A stretch of 64,000 nt of DNA from Apodemus sylvaticus (Eukaryota > Chordata > Mammalia > Rodentia > Muridae), in the NCBI RefSeq assembly GCF_947179515.1, contig NC_067481.1:89419009-89483008 (forward strand). Reading direction: 5' to 3'. The notes beneath the pieces were generated by a model that did not search any database, was not told the DNA's origin, and saw only the letters and a program-made list of their open reading frames with translations. This document shows positions 1 through 12,675 of this stretch, in pieces; position 1 is the stretch's first letter; every line of letters starts with the position of its first letter. Made by a program: the position numbers and the translations under genes.

Positions 1-416
1 TCAGCCATTAGAAACAATGAATTCATGAAATTCTTAGGCAAATGGATGGAGCTAGAGAACATCATACTAAGTGAGGTAACCCAGACTCAAAAGGTGAATC
101 ATGGTATGCACTCACTAATAAGTGGTTATTAACCTAGAAAACTGGAATACCCAAAACATAATCCACACATCAAATGAGATACAAGAAGAAAGCAGGAGTG
201 GTCCCTGGTTCTGGAAAGACTCAGTGAAACAGTATTTGGCAAAACCAGAACGGGGAACTGGGAAGGGGTGGGAGGGAGGACAGGGGAAGAGAAGGGGGCT
301 TACGGGACTTTCGGGGAGTGGGGGGGGGGCTAGAAAAGGGGAAATCATTTGAAATGTAAATAAATTATATCAAATAAAAAAAAAAGACAAAAAAAAAAAA
401 AAAAAAAAAAAAAAAA
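1..416 (+). mobile_element. Rodent LINE-1, 3' end with poly-A tail
   Basis: The sequence has the wording of the rodent L1 3' region (atggagctagagaacatcat, then a G-rich 3' UTR and gaaatgtaaataaattatat) and ends in an A-rich tail at 376-416. The 5' part lies outside the window, so the insertion size and target duplication cannot be read. The short ORFs in it are not functional L1 proteins. Confidence 0.85.
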
Positions 417-1467
417 GAAACAGGTGCAAATCTTCTATGGGCTTAATAGATTCTTGCTGCCAGTTCTCATAAGCCTGTGGACAGATAGATTGTTGGGTTC
501 TACAGGTAGTTAGTACGTGGATGCCAGGAGCTAAGTCACAGTACAAATGGGCAGTGCTCTGTATAGGTGAGACCTCGTGTGGAGATAGGTGTGGTAGATG
601 CTATTCCTAGCTGAGGTCAGCTGCAGGGTGCCACATGGTCTCCAAGTGATGTCCTGGGTGGGTCTGCTTTATTTCTTTAAATACACATCCAGACCCTATA
701 TATGCTCATCCCCCACTTGGCTACCTTGTATCTTCCATCACTATATATAAGCTCCACCCTTCAGGAGCTCATATCCAAGAAGACATAGATAAAGTCTAAA
801 TTGGTGAGTATCAAGATTTTTTAGTGTAATGAGCTTCTCCAAAGAATGGAAACGAAGAAAGGTATTTTAGAGTGGGCGGTCAGAGGCATCCTTCCTGAAG
901 TTGCAATGTGTAGGCAAAGACAGGATTGACAAGCTACTGACAGGTATGTGGGCAGGAGAAGGGCAGCCATGTAGAGGGAGCAGCTGGTGCAAAAGCCATC
1001 AGGCTGGGATGCATTGGTGGGCATAGAAAAAGAGCAAACTGTGTCTAGAACACATGGAATGGGGGGTGGGGCTAGGAAGAGTCTGGCTCTCAGAGAAGCT
1101 ATAGTCCAGGTGTGAGCAACGCCAAGAAAAAAATCAACAGAGCTTCCCACCATCCTCTCTGCCTGCTCTGCCCAAGCCTAGCTGAGTTCTTCCTTCAGGG
1201 GCATCTTGAAAGGACCCACAAACCAAACCAGCTACCACCGAAGTGGGCATCTAGAGGTAGATTCTTGGGAAACTTGAAGCAACTGCCTGTGATTGTCTTG
1301 TTTCCTGCAAGTCAAATTCAAGCCTTTCCTGTGCCAGTGTATGATGTGCATTCTCCATCCCCTACAGCAGCCACTGTCCCTCCACAGACAAAGAGCAAAG
1401 GCAAGCATTTTTAGGAACATGAAATGAGATGACGCACATGAACCTTTGTCACTACAGCTGACACACG
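417..1467. other. Intronic unique sequence, no feature recognised
   Basis: This is mixed-composition intron without a splice-bounded coding segment, long simple repeat or repeat family that I recognise. A 110-residue minus-strand ORF (821-1153) and a 100-residue plus-strand ORF (1112-1414) show no domain and are taken as chance. Confidence 0.5.
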
Positions 1468-1650
1468 TGCCAGGGATGACGGCATACACCTATAATCCTA
1501 AAACACCTATAATTAAAGGTGGTAGCCACCTTTAACCCCAGAAGGCAGGAGGCAGAGGCAAGCTGATCTTTGTGAGTTCAAAGCCTGACTGGTCTACAGA
1601 GTGAGTTCCAGAACAGCCAGGGCTACACAGTGAGATGTCACATTTTTAAA
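1468..1650 (+). mobile_element. B1 SINE (old, with internal duplication)
   Basis: The B1 body is recognisable (aggaggcagaggcaagctga, then gtgagttccagaacagccag, ending ctacacagtgagatgtc). The head is disturbed: acacctataat occurs twice about 17 bp apart, followed by an inserted aaaggtggtagcc, so the A-box region is partly duplicated. Confidence 0.8.
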
Positions 1651-1694
1651 AATCCAATTTTCCTCCGAGTCCCTGCTCTCATAATGACAGCTCT

Positions 1695-2015
1695 GAGACT
1701 GATTTATTAATAAATGCCTTAGCCACAAGCTTTGGCTCTTTCTCTAACTACCTCGTAACTTAGTTAACCCATTCAGACTATGTCTTCCATATGGTTAGTT
1801 ACCTCTCCTTCGGTTTCAATCTGCTTCTTCCTTAGCATTCCTCTTCAATCTCTTCCGTGTCTCTCCCCATGTCTCTTTTCACTCTCTCATGATTTCCCAG
1901 AATCCTCTTCCTTTCTTCCAGTGTCCCACTTCCTATTTCCTGCCTCAACTCATTGGCCATTGGCTTTTTATTGACAGGTGATACTTATATAAGAGATTCC
2001 CTCTACTGTGAGATC
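1695..2015 (+). repeat. Pyrimidine-rich dispersed repeat, class not assigned
   Basis: The stretch beginning with gccacaagctttggctc, running through CT-rich sequence to gccattggctttttattgac, resembles a dispersed rodent repeat I have seen but cannot name. No coding content is evident. Confidence 0.3.
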
Positions 2016-2175
2016 CTGTCTCAGGGCAAGCTGGGGGTGGTAGAAGCAAGCGCTAAATAGAAATAAACTCATATTTTCGATGACAAGATTTTTGCTATCA
2101 CAAGAAGCTATGTAATGATGAACCAAGAATTCCACCCTTCCAAGTGAAACCTCCCCAGCACCTGGTGTTAAGGAG

Positions 2176-2219
2176 CCAAGATGGGTCTAGCCCTTTGAGA
2201 CATAGAGGACCCATCTTGG
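2176..2219. repeat. Perfect 12-bp inverted repeat (hairpin)
   Basis: The arms CCAAGATGGGTC (2176-2187) and GACCCATCTTGG (2208-2219) are perfectly complementary with a 20-nt loop. No polymerase III element or terminator context is seen. Confidence 0.75.
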
Positions 2220-4890
2220 GTCGGGAAAAGCAGCCCAGTCTCCTCACTATGGCCCAAGAAATACCCTCCTTTCTACCTCTTGCCTTTGGTTCAGTGACTC
2301 AGCTTTATAAGACTGATTTGTCCCAACAGTCAGGCCAACTCAAGCAAGTCTTACCCCGCTTCTGGAATCAGCCATGGCCGTTCTACCCTTCCCTCTTTGT
2401 GCAGCCCACTGAAAGCCAGTAGAAAGGCGGCGCCGAGCCTAGGGGAGGAATCAGCTGGGCCCACTTTGCCACAGGCCTAGCTGGCAGCAGAGACAGATGT
2501 ACAAAGCTCCAGTGGCTTTCTTTGCCAAGTCACTCCTGCTACTGAAGGCAGCCAGACTACATGGTAATGGAGACTCGAAGCAGCCCCAGCTTACACATGC
2601 TGCCGCACCCACCCCACCCCACCCCCACTAGTCCCACCACCTGCTGCATATGCCCTGTCATCCGAGGGAGACTCAGCCTCAGACATAGGAGACCACGGAT
2701 GCTTGCCAGTATGCCGCAAGGGGAGCGGCAGAGTGGCAGGCTAGCTCTGGGAAATGTCATCATTTATTGCTTTTCCCAGTCTGTGTCAACCCTAAGCAAG
2801 CAGACGTTCCAAGTGACAATAAAGTTATTTTCTCGTTTCCCAGGGTCCTGGACCCAGTAATAACATCTTCCTGAAGGGCAATGGGTCTGTCTTTAACCCT
2901 GCCCTCTTTGGCAGGTGTACGCATTCTGGAGGCTTCCAGCAACAACCTGGGGGCTGTGCCGCTCGCTCTGTGTGGATGGCCGCTTTCCCTTCTGGGAAAG
3001 TGACAGGCCCCTGCTCAGGCTCAGCCCGTGCGGGTGTCTCTTCTCTCCACCAGCTCCTCTGGAAACCCACTAAGTTATCTTAATTACCATTCCTCCCGCT
3101 CTCTGCCAAGAATTGGGGAGATTTATAATTGGATCAGTCAAATATTTACTGTGGTTTATTTCTTTGCCACTCCAGCTCTCGTAAAAGTTGCGTTTTCATG
3201 CCATTTTGGGGGCATGACTGATGGTTGCCAGGCACAAACCTCTCATGGCACATTAGCTGGGGTGGTTTCTCCAAGGTCAGAGAACATTAGAGACAGGGGG
3301 GAGGGAGGAAGGGAAGGAGGACACAATTTGAGGAAGAGGGACTGTTTATTCTAGGTTGTTAGACTGTTTCTTGGGCTTGTCTCCACAAGCCACCTGTGTC
3401 TCTTCTGTTATGACTGTTACATGCTTCGAATGCCCTTCAGGGCAACTGCCGACCTATTAGAATGTGTCATGCCATGACCTTTAAACCAGCTAAGCAGAGC
3501 ATGGTCCCTGCATGTCTCCGTTTCCTGGATGGATTTCTACACGTTCCTAGAACAGAGGAATCAGCTAGTCCTAGTCCTGAGCCTCAGTTGTCAATCCCCA
3601 GGCGAGACAGAGCTCTAGCCAGACTTCTGGAAATGATGTTCCTATAATATTACTCCTCTGCCAAGTGCATTGGCAGATCACTGTCTAGAGTCACATCCTA
3701 GAGAGCAGAGGCACCCTGGGCCAGCATGGCTCCCTTACCTTGCAGCTCCTTGTGGGCTCCTGGTCCCTGCCCTGCTCTGCGGTCTCTGCCCTTAGCTCCA
3801 TAGACCCACCTTGTGGCTTTGGCCCTTCCCTGAATCGCAGCAGCAATGAGCGATGTCTGGACTGTGTTCACCTCTGAGTAGAGGAGCCAGATGTTTCACA
3901 GAAAGAGAACCAGGTGTGTCAACTGCGATGCTCCATGGGCAAACGGGGAGAGACACTGTAGATGACAGGGTTTCCATTTCACCAATGGATGGCTCTGCCA
4001 CGTTCTCCGGGGTGAGCCATCCTCTTTGTTGCCAGATGAGAAACGAGAGAACAAGTCTGGAGTCTGCTGCCCTATTGGGGAGTACACAGGGAAGGAAAAG
4101 ACGAGTGGGGCCAAGGAGCCCATGATGCCAGTTCAGAGGCCTGCTTCACCAGCAGTTGTGGATAGAGAGTCCCTACAACAATCCCAGCATCTGCTCCAGG
4201 TGCTAATGGTCACATCCAGGCCACAGCTACCTTGGGCACTGCTGTCTTGACTTGTACACTCAGGAAAAGAGTGATGGTGCGTAAGAGGTACCCAGGGTAC
4301 CTGGTGTCAGCATTAGGATTCTATGGCTTGTGCTCCCTTGTCCTAAATAGACCTATGCCCAGCTACAGGAAAGGGACTACAGAGCCATAGGGTTCTCTGC
4401 CACAGAGGCCAAGCTACAGTGTCAAAGAAGGAAGGGAAATGACACAAGATAAGGTACAAAGCTCACACACATCATCAGGTCAATGAACTGGGAAGCATCT
4501 CTCAAGTCTTGATGATGTGGCTGTGAATTTTCAGATGTCTGGCCCACCACCCACAGGTCATATACATGTTCTGACTGGTCATTCCAGACTTCCCATGACT
4601 CAACTCCTCTCTCCCATTTAGGACAGCACTGGAGAAGAGGGAAGCAAAAATAACCACTGGAGACAAAACTTCACTTCATCCCCAGTTTGCTTCCCTCCAT
4701 ATCATGCACTCACAAACTTGCTATTCTATTCATCGGATATTTAACAAACATGTATCCATCAGACCCTGCAGTAGGAACTGATTTAATTAATAATGCTGCA
4801 GTCACACCGTTCACACGGGTAGAGCTCACAGTTCCAGACTCTGCACATATCAGGTCAGTTCATTCTTAAGAGTGGCATTTTGCTATGGAT
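2220..4890. other. Intronic unique sequence
   Basis: This is mostly unique intron with a short A/C-rich run at about 2605-2630. The segment 4715-4850 (gatatttaacaaacatgtatcc...) may be a decayed antisense L2 fragment. Several 60-110 residue ORFs on both strands have no recognisable domains. Confidence 0.4.
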
Positions 4891-4894
4891 GCTA

Positions 4895-5005
4895 TTTTTT
4901 CCGCCTGCTACCAGGACAAGAAAACAGAGGCATGGGCCTTTCATAGCTTACACAAAGTCCCAGCAAGCGAGTAGACAGTCGAGTTCAGAGGCTCACCCAG
5001 GTAAG
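4895..5005 (-). mobile_element. MIR SINE fragment (antisense)
   Basis: The segment keeps the decayed reverse-complement MIR pattern: accaggacaagaaaacagaggc, then cttacacaaagtcccagcaagc, then a degraded tail. It is an ancient mammalian SINE and short. Confidence 0.55.
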
Positions 5006-5437
5006 GGAACCCTGGAGTCTCTCACTAAACACTCCAGCAGGCGCTGAGTCCCCGTGCCAGCCACTTACATCCTTCTGCGTGGACTAATGATGGGTGTAAG
5101 AAACAATTGTCTCATTTAGGGAATGATAAGAGCTTAGGAAGCAATGACGTGCATAAAGGGATTCAGAAGTGAGGCGTGTGGGTCACCACATCTCTTCTCA
5201 CCCTCCCAGGCATGCCTTGCTTGAAAACCCACAACTGGGAGATTTCCCCTTAAATGAAAACTGCACTCTAAACCTCGACAGGAGGGCTCCAAGGAGCCAG
5301 CCAAAATAAATGTCCTTCCTCTACTCTGAAAAAAAAAATGCCTTCTCCCCTAGTCATTTGATTGGCCGGACAGCAAGACCCGCCACAGACCTGAGCCATT
5401 TCTGTGTCCCTCGGCTGGCCAGGCAGTTCTGCACCAG

Positions 5438-5461
5438 ATGACTAATGCCCAAATTAGTCAT
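5438..5461. promoter_or_regulatory. Inverted pair of AP-1-like TGACTAA sites
   Basis: ATGACTAAT (5438-5446) and ATTAGTCAT (5453-5461) form a perfect 9-bp inverted repeat with a 6-bp spacer. Each arm contains TGACTAA, close to the AP-1 site TGAC/GTCA. Regulatory function is inference. Confidence 0.4.
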
Positions 5462-6315
5462 GAACAATGACTTCACACGAGTAATCACCTTCTCCAAACT
5501 TTTCCTCATGGGGGTGATAACTTGGACCCCCAAATGAAGTCTATTCTTCTCACCTCACCACCAAGGAAGCTATAGCCATCGCTCTAGCTGACAGCAGTCT
5601 GTAGACACCGGTGTTCATGGTCAGACATTTACTAGGTTGCTAGGGAACAAATGCCTTGGTTACAAAGGTCTCTGGAAGCAGTGTCAGTTTGTCACATCCC
5701 TCCAAATCATTTATTTCAGCCCATAAGGACAATGGTGACCAGAGGAGTATGGGGCAGAGGAAAGATACACACAACACTTACTTACTGAGATATGGACCAT
5801 TTCTTCTATGCAGGAATAGCCTTCTCACTCCCCATATGAAAAATTAGAGCCACGTACTGCTTCCCCAGGGTCCTTCTGATCTGCAAGGAGGTAGCCCTCA
5901 ATCATGACGTACTTTTTAAATTTTAATTATCTCCCCACACCACCCTAAGCATTAGCTAGTGTCATCCCTCTAGCTGTATTCCTGAGCTCAAGGTGCCACA
6001 ACCCCTGAGAATAAAAATAGACTCAACATTAAGCAGAAGACACAAAAGCAAGTACGGAGTCACAGTTCAAACCTGGGTTGGTCTAATGGCAGAGCCATTG
6101 TGTTTAAGATTACTGAGTTGTTTTGTTTGCCGAGATTGTGTCTCCAGCAGGGGGAAATGGACAATTCTTAAGGAGAGAAATGTCAAGTTAGGCAATCCCT
6201 AGAGCTTTCCGGCTATGAAGTTGTGAGAGAGAGGGGTTATGGTTGATTTCTGCAATGTATGAAACATGGAGGGCAAAGTAGAGAGTGCTTAATCCTGCAG
6301 AGGTGGGTTGAGAGG
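5462..6315. other. Intronic unique sequence
   Basis: No exon, known repeat or simple repeat longer than about 20 bp was recognised. The T-tract at its 3' edge belongs to the next entry. Confidence 0.45.
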
Positions 6316-6358
6316 TTTTTTTTTTTTGTTTTGTTTTGTTTTGTTTTGTTTTGTTTTT
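6316..6358. repeat. (TTTTG)n microsatellite
   Basis: A T-run is followed by about six GTTTT units. Similar arrays occur at 27776-27811 and 40412-40470. Confidence 0.95.
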
Positions 6359-6939
6359 CTGCCAAAGCTCTGCACACAGGGTCTTTTCTGGGAGTCAGAG
6401 TGCAAGGGGCTGTTCCATGTGGTAGCTTTGAGTTTGTGAGATTAGTCCATTTCTACTGGGGGTTCATCGATTTTCTTGTCAACAGGAAGAAACATCGAAT
6501 TCCTCTTTGACTTCCCATGCTTCTTCCCCATCCAGCCCATAGGCAACTCCTGGCTTCTTTCCCTTAAAACGTCCCTCCACTGCCTGCTCCTCACTGTCTG
6601 TCCCTGTCGACCTCTTTGTCTCACACGCGGCTGTTTGCCTACTTCACTTTCTAACCGGATTTCCTCAAAACATTGCTTGATCGCAACAGTCATTGCACGA
6701 AGAAGAGTTTTCAGTGCCCCCCTCCACTCACCTGCCGTAAGATGTCACTTGGTATTTAGAGCAAGTCTGTCTTGGACAACGCTATCTGCTCCCATTCCCT
6801 CATCCCTGTAAACCTTAGCTGTCTAACCTGTAGTACACTCATCCTGAGCACCGTAGAGCCTTGTTTTCATGCAACAGAGCTCAACACGGAAATGTAGGTT
6901 TATTTACGGCCAGGCACTAGCAAGGCACAAATATGATAG

Positions 6940-7045
6940 CAAAATAGTACTTTGTCCAAACTTTGCTTTGCCACTTAGGACTTTAAACAAAATGCTTGGA
7001 TTTTTCTGAACTTTGCTCTCCTCCTATACCTGTAAAATATGAGCA
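6940..7045 (+). mobile_element. MIR SINE fragment
   Basis: The sequence gccacttaggactttaaac, then gaactttgctctcctcc and tacctgtaaaatatgagc, follows the MIR core and 3' order (cell-type 'gccacttac...ctcagttt...ctgtaaaatg'). It is highly diverged. Confidence 0.6.
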
Positions 7046-7120
7046 CAGCTCTGCCTGCAAAGTACTTATCTAGCATGGGAAAGACTCTGGGTCCTGGATC
7101 CAACAGCAAAAACAACAACA

Positions 7121-7180
7121 ATGCACATACACACACACATACACACATACACATACATGAGAGAAAGAGTGTGTGTGTGT
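7121..7180. repeat. (CA)n/(CATA)n and (GT)n simple repeat
   Basis: The run cacatacacacacacatacac is followed by gagagaaagagtgtgtgtgtgt. It is short and imperfect. Confidence 0.9.
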
Positions 7181-7266
7181 TAAAAGGGGAAATCCTACAA
7201 TTAAAATATTGTTTATTTTATAACTATAGGTGAGAGCTTGTAACCAACAGTAATAGGATTAATAAT

Positions 7267-7488
7267 ACAGAGTAGGCAAATAGCTCAGAGGGAAAACACT
7301 TACCTAGCATCCGTCTGACCCTGGGTTTAGTTCACAGCATTACAAAGCACACATAAAAATGAAGTCTGGAGTATTGGCAAGTGCCTATAAATCTAACTAC
7401 TTAGGAGACTGAGGCAGAAGGATCACAAGTTCAAAGACAACCAAAGAAGCTTATCAAAACCCTATCTCCAAATAAAAACAGAACAAGT
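7267..7488 (+). mobile_element. B4 SINE (ID head joined to B1 body)
   Basis: An ID/tRNA-like head (aaatagctcagagggaaaac, gaccctgggtttagttcaca) is followed by a B1-like body (aggagactgaggcagaagga, tcacaagttcaaagac, cctatctccaaa). This order is that of rodent B4 composite SINEs. Confidence 0.75.
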
Positions 7489-7570
7489 ATGGGATATTAG
7501 CTCAGTAGCAGAGTACTTGCCTGGCATCTGCAAGATGCTGGATCCAAACCCCAGTACCATGAAATAAATT
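7488..7570 (+). mobile_element. ID-type SINE
   Basis: The sequence ttagctcagtagcagagtac, then ttgcctggcatctgcaagat and atccaaaccccagtacc, is a diverged tRNA-Ala-derived ID element. It starts immediately after the B4 element. Confidence 0.75.
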
Positions 7571-7703
7571 AGTAATAATCATTATAGGCATGGCGAATGG
7601 TAGCTGATACTGTTGTTGCAACCTATGTGGCTTATTTTTATTTTGCGAGGGCATAGTAAAAAGCACCTCTCCACTGGGGAAGAAGGAGGGCAGTGCTGCC
7701 TGA

Positions 7704-8204
<501 letters not shown>

Positions 8205-8216
8205 TGAGTATAATGG

Positions 8217-8561
8217 TTGTTTTTCTACTGCTGTTACAAAACATCATGACAAAGGCAACTTATAGGAAGAAGGGTTTACTTGGGGCTTACAGTTCCACAG
8301 GGAAGTGTGGCAGCAGGCAGGTGTAGCAACCAGAGCCGGAAGCTGAGAGCTGGGGGCTTGTGAGTGTCTGCAATAGCAAACAGGAAGTGGAGAGAGTGAA
8401 CTCCAAATGGCACAAATCTTTGGAAACCTCAAAGCCCATCCCCAGTGATGTACTTCCTCAGCAAGACCATACTTCCTAAGCCTCCCCGCTAGAGCCACCA
8501 ACCAGGGACCAAGTATTCAGATGCCTGACTTATGAGAGCATCTCATTCAAATCACCACCTT
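8217..8561. mobile_element. Dispersed rodent repeat, family not assigned
   Basis: The order actgctgttacaaaacatca, tgacaaaggcaacttata, gggcttacagttccac, cctcaaagcccatcccc, cttcctcagcaagaccat and catctcattcaaatcacc matches a common interspersed rodent repeat that I recognise by wording. I cannot name its class with confidence. Confidence 0.6.
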
Positions 8562-8759
8562 GAGCACACTGCTGGGCTTATGAATGGCTTCCTTTCCATC
8601 TCGTAGAACAGGCAATCCCAGTATCACCTCCCAGGCTCCTACTAGGAATAAAGGGTTGTTTTTATTATTACTATTTCTAAGTATATAGCAGAGCCAAGAA
8701 ACACTGGCCATTCATATCAGCTCTAGCCTCTTAAAAATTGAGAATATGTCAAAAAAACA

Positions 8760-9017
8760 CGTTTTTTTTTTTTCCTTTTAACTTAAAAATACATCAGGGA
8801 GAAGAAACCGATGTTTTTAAATGTCATATATTTATTCCCAAGTAGGTAAGCCTCAAAATGCTCTAATTCAACACTTGTCACTTTGGACGCATTTTAGGCC
8901 TGCTTTTCATTAGATATAAAGACAAAAGTTAAGGTTTAATCCAAAATTGCCTCTGCAGTGCGCGGATAAAGCCCCGAAAGGGTGATTACTTATAAAGAAA
9001 CATGTTTTCTAGAAAAC
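8760..9017. other. AT-rich unique intron sequence
   Basis: AT-rich unique DNA with a T-run at 8762-8774, leading into the palindrome at 9018. No repeat family is recognised. Confidence 0.35.
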
Positions 9018-9041
9018 CCTCAGAATTTTAAAATTCTGAGG
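9018..9041. repeat. Perfect 24-bp palindrome
   Basis: CCTCAGAATTTT is followed directly by its reverse complement AAAATTCTGAGG with no spacer. Matching stops at the next base on each side. Confidence 0.85.
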
Positions 9042-9796
9042 AGGAGCTACAGTCACCATCCATGAGGTTCTGAGCCTTTATCTCCCACCTATGATAACTG
9101 ATCCCCCACTGAAGCTCCGGCAGCCAGCGGGTGACTGTGCCGGTCCACTGAGGAATGAACTGAGCTGTGTGGAGCTCACCAAGGCCTCAGGGTCCTGAGA
9201 TATGGGGATGGTCTTACCTTCTGGGCTTCCTGCATCTCTCCGAAGCATCCCATTGTGTTACCCCAGCCACTTTTAACTGTGGATTTAGGATTTACTAGAG
9301 AGTTCTGGAGTTAGTAAATTCATGAGAAAACAAAAGGACCTCAGAGAGCAGGGTTTCGTTCCAAATTCTCTTTCCCACACTGTACCTGGGCCTCAACCTC
9401 CTATTGGGGTAATGAATGAGAGAACCATATCCCAAAGACCAATGTGAGGATCACAGTGAAACAGCTACAACTGGCCTGCAGCCAGTAGTCCTGAAGGAGA
9501 GAGCCTGTGACTTTCGGAAAGCACCTTGAAACACTACATTGTAGCATTTCTCTTTGGGTCCCCCTGCAGGGCTTTTTTTTTTCCAAGGAATTTCTTGTTC
9601 TTGAAAGGTCCATGTGTTCCAACCTGAATATAAGGCTACCATTCTTTGTCACTGATCACACCTTCAGAATTGTATATATATATAAAAAAAAAAAAATCAC
9701 AGAGTTTTAATATTGACCATAGGTGTAAGGTTGATCCTTATTCCTTTTCTAAGGAAAAATGGGCCCTCCCAAGGCTAGCCAAATGTTCAAGAGTAG

Positions 9797-10020
9797 GAAT
9801 TGGCACACTGTAGCCCAGGGGTCGAATCTGGCCCACTGCCTGTTTTTATAAATAAAGTTTTATTGGCACAAGGCCACATTCATCTGTTTGCATGTTGTGT
9901 GTGGCAGCTTTCCCACTGTTACAGCAGAGCTTAGTGTTGCAACAGGGACCATATGGCCCACAGAGCCTAAATAGTTACTATCTGTCCCTTCACAGGGAAA
10001 GTTTGCCAACCTATGCTCCA
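9797..10020 (-). mobile_element. Ancient hAT-like MER element (reverse orientation)
   Basis: The sequence preserves the wording of a pan-mammalian nonautonomous DNA transposon: gaattggcacactgtagccc, aaataaagttttattggcac, gggaccatatggcccacaga, ttactatctgtcccttcaca and gtttgccaac. The subfamily is not assigned. It may carry a terminal repeat pair (ggcacac / gtttgcc). Confidence 0.65.
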
Positions 10021-11209
10021 AAGCCATGCCATAACTTCGTCTACTGAAAGTCATAGAGGAAGCTCCCAACAGATGGGAACTCTCGGGTGATGTTAGGTCC
10101 CAACAGGGGAGAGAAATAGAACAGCAGAGACTGACTCCCCAGTGGAAGGAACAAGAAACAGATCTGGGACTAGCGTGAGAAGAACAGGATGAGAAAGGAC
10201 TCCCTTTTCACCAACTGGTATTTCAGTTGTGAAGGAACCTGACAGAACAGGCAGTGCACAGCAGCAGGCTTGGTTGGGAGGCTGAGAGAGATGGTCACTA
10301 CCATAGTAACACAAAGTACTGGGAGGAACAGTGGGCATGAGGGGCATGCCCAGGAGTCCAAAGAGTGTTTTTTTATTATTGTTGTTGAACAAGGAGGGGT
10401 GTTCTAGAAGCTCTGTGCGCCACTGGAATCCTTCAGTTGACCCAACCGAAAGACTCACCACAGTGCTAGGGAAAGCCACAGCCGCTCTGTCCTTTGGAGG
10501 CAGAGAATGCTGAGGCTGAAAGGATGGGAAAGGACCCTCCCAAGGTCACATGGCCAATGGTGTGAAGTCAGAACACGGATTTCACACACAACTGTGATAG
10601 CTTAATCGTGGATTTCTTTGGGTTGTAGCCAAACGTATCTCAATCCCTGAACCAGCAGCTTTCAGGGGGTGGAGGGGTCTGGTTACCTTGTAATAGCATC
10701 TGCCCCCATTCCCTACAGACAGGTAGTGTGAAGATTACCCCCACCCCCAGCCATTACCCTCCCTGCCTGTCAAAGCTGGAAATAGCAATTCTCCCCCAGA
10801 GGACCCCTCTCATCAATGCTGGATAGCTCAGAGAGAGGGAGTCAACAGTGATCAGCCTAATAGTCGGGCAGACACCTTGATGGAGCAATGATAGCAATTG
10901 GCCTGAAATGTGGGGGAAGAACAGTGTTTTATTTGGTCCAGAAGTTCTTTCCCACACACCTATCATCAGGACACCCTCCTCGGAGAGCAGCCGGGAGGAC
11001 TAAAACCCTGAAATGGGAAATGGAAGGGGAAGTGTTAGGCAGGTGTCAGGCGATCTCACTAAATATGCCCACGACTCCCATGACTCAGGACTCTGCAGTC
11101 TTCTCCTGAGGTGCAGCCTGCCTTGCAGGAATGAATATTCTCCTGGGAACCACACAGGGGTGCTCTAGAAGCTCACTGTGAACCCCCACTGAGTACCCCA
11201 ATTCCAGGA

Positions 11210-11295
11210 ACTGGGGAGAGGTCCGTGGTGGAGTACCTGCCTAGCAGGCAGAAGGCGCTGGTTTCAAATCTCACCGCTGCAAACAACAATAGAAA
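11210..11295 (+). mobile_element. ID-type SINE
   Basis: The element reads gggagaggtccgtggtggag, then tacctgcctagcaggcagaa and ctggtttcaaatctcacc, ending in an A-rich CAA tail. It is a diverged ID copy. Confidence 0.7.
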
Positions 11296-12114
11296 CCCCC
11301 TTTGAATTCCAGGGCATGCTCTCATGTTTCTCCCGAAGGAAAGCTTAAACCATGTTCATTCAAAGTTGCTAATCATGTATAATTGGAAAGGGGACTGAAA
11401 GGGACAGTCCTTTTATAATTTAGCATCTCAGTATCAGGGTCCCCATCCCCCACCCCTGTCAATAAGAACAATAAGGCATGCTTCGTGTATAAGACTTCAG
11501 GAAAAAGTGATGGAAATGTCCGGTAGGCCTTCCTTACAGTTTTTGCTCATTCAAGCTTCCCTTCCTTCTTAAGCATGTATGCATGCGCACATCAGCACAC
11601 ATCAGTGGCTTCTCATGAAATGCCTACTACGTGCCAGACACTGAGAACCTCCAGATCCATGAGCATCTGGCCTCATCTAGAAATCAGAAATGAAGTGCTT
11701 GAAAAAAAATATTAAAGCTAGGCCACCACAAGGCAGTGAGAGAAGGAACAGAGCAAAAGAGAGAGACACAAAGCTCACACTGCCAAAGGGAGGGGAGAAG
11801 GAAGCCACCTGGATACCGAAGGACATCTAAGCTGAGGCCTGAGGATAGATATCCCCAGCTGGGGTCTTGAGACAAGTGGAGAGCATGCAGAGACCTCTGT
11901 CCCTTGTACAGAACCATGGAGACACGGGGCTTCCTAGCCCCTTGGTGACAAGGAGTTTCCTTGCCATATTAGGCATGAAGATACAAAGTTGAGAACTGGG
12001 AATGCTGCCCCAGAGCGATCCAGTTCTATCCAGTCCCTACCTGGAAGGTGGGAACAACTTCCAAAACTACAAGCTAAGTGCTGGCACTCCTCTGTTTAGA
12101 ATGTTCACATATTT

Positions 12115-12580
12115 CCGGTAGCCCCAAAATAAGATCTGACTTCTCTGATGGGCTGTGGGCTCCCAGATAATCTGACCCTGCCTCCTCCTAGATTTCTCCA
12201 AACTCACATGACTCTGCTTTTGACTCACCATCTCCAGTCACTCTTTAGTTCACTTCTGTCCCACCTCAGAGCCTTTGCATAAGCTGTTCCACCTACCCAG
12301 AATTCTCTTCCACCAGTTCCTCATCAGCCCTTACAGTTCATCCTTCTTTGGTGCCATATATGAAAGAGGGAGGCCCGCTTTACACACCCCTTCTGTTACC
12401 TGCTGAGTATTCTATTCTCTGAGAAGAACTTACTATAACTTTTACTTACTTGTTTGATGGGGGAGGCAGGGTTTCTTATATTCCATGACAGTGGAGAGTA
12501 TTATGAAGGTAGAGACTGTATTATTCTACAAGGGCACTTCAGTTCCTTGCATATAATAGGTGCTCAGTTAATACACCGTG
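12115..12580 (+). mobile_element. LINE-2 3' fragment
   Basis: The diagnostic L2 wording cctcagagcctttgcataag, then ctgttccacctacccagaat, is followed about 250 bp later by gtagagactgtattattc and taataggtgctcagttaat. This matches the conserved 3' end of L2 in sense orientation. Confidence 0.75.
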
Positions 12581-12675
12581 CCCTATGTTGAGACTGACAG
12601 GTCTTAGATCTTACCCTAAGTATAACACATTAGTCTGTCACTGTTTCCTCGGTGTCATCAAAGGCATTAGGCTGC

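Noticed and set aside
1..416. Functional L1
   Set aside because: Only the 3' end is present and no intact ORF is visible.
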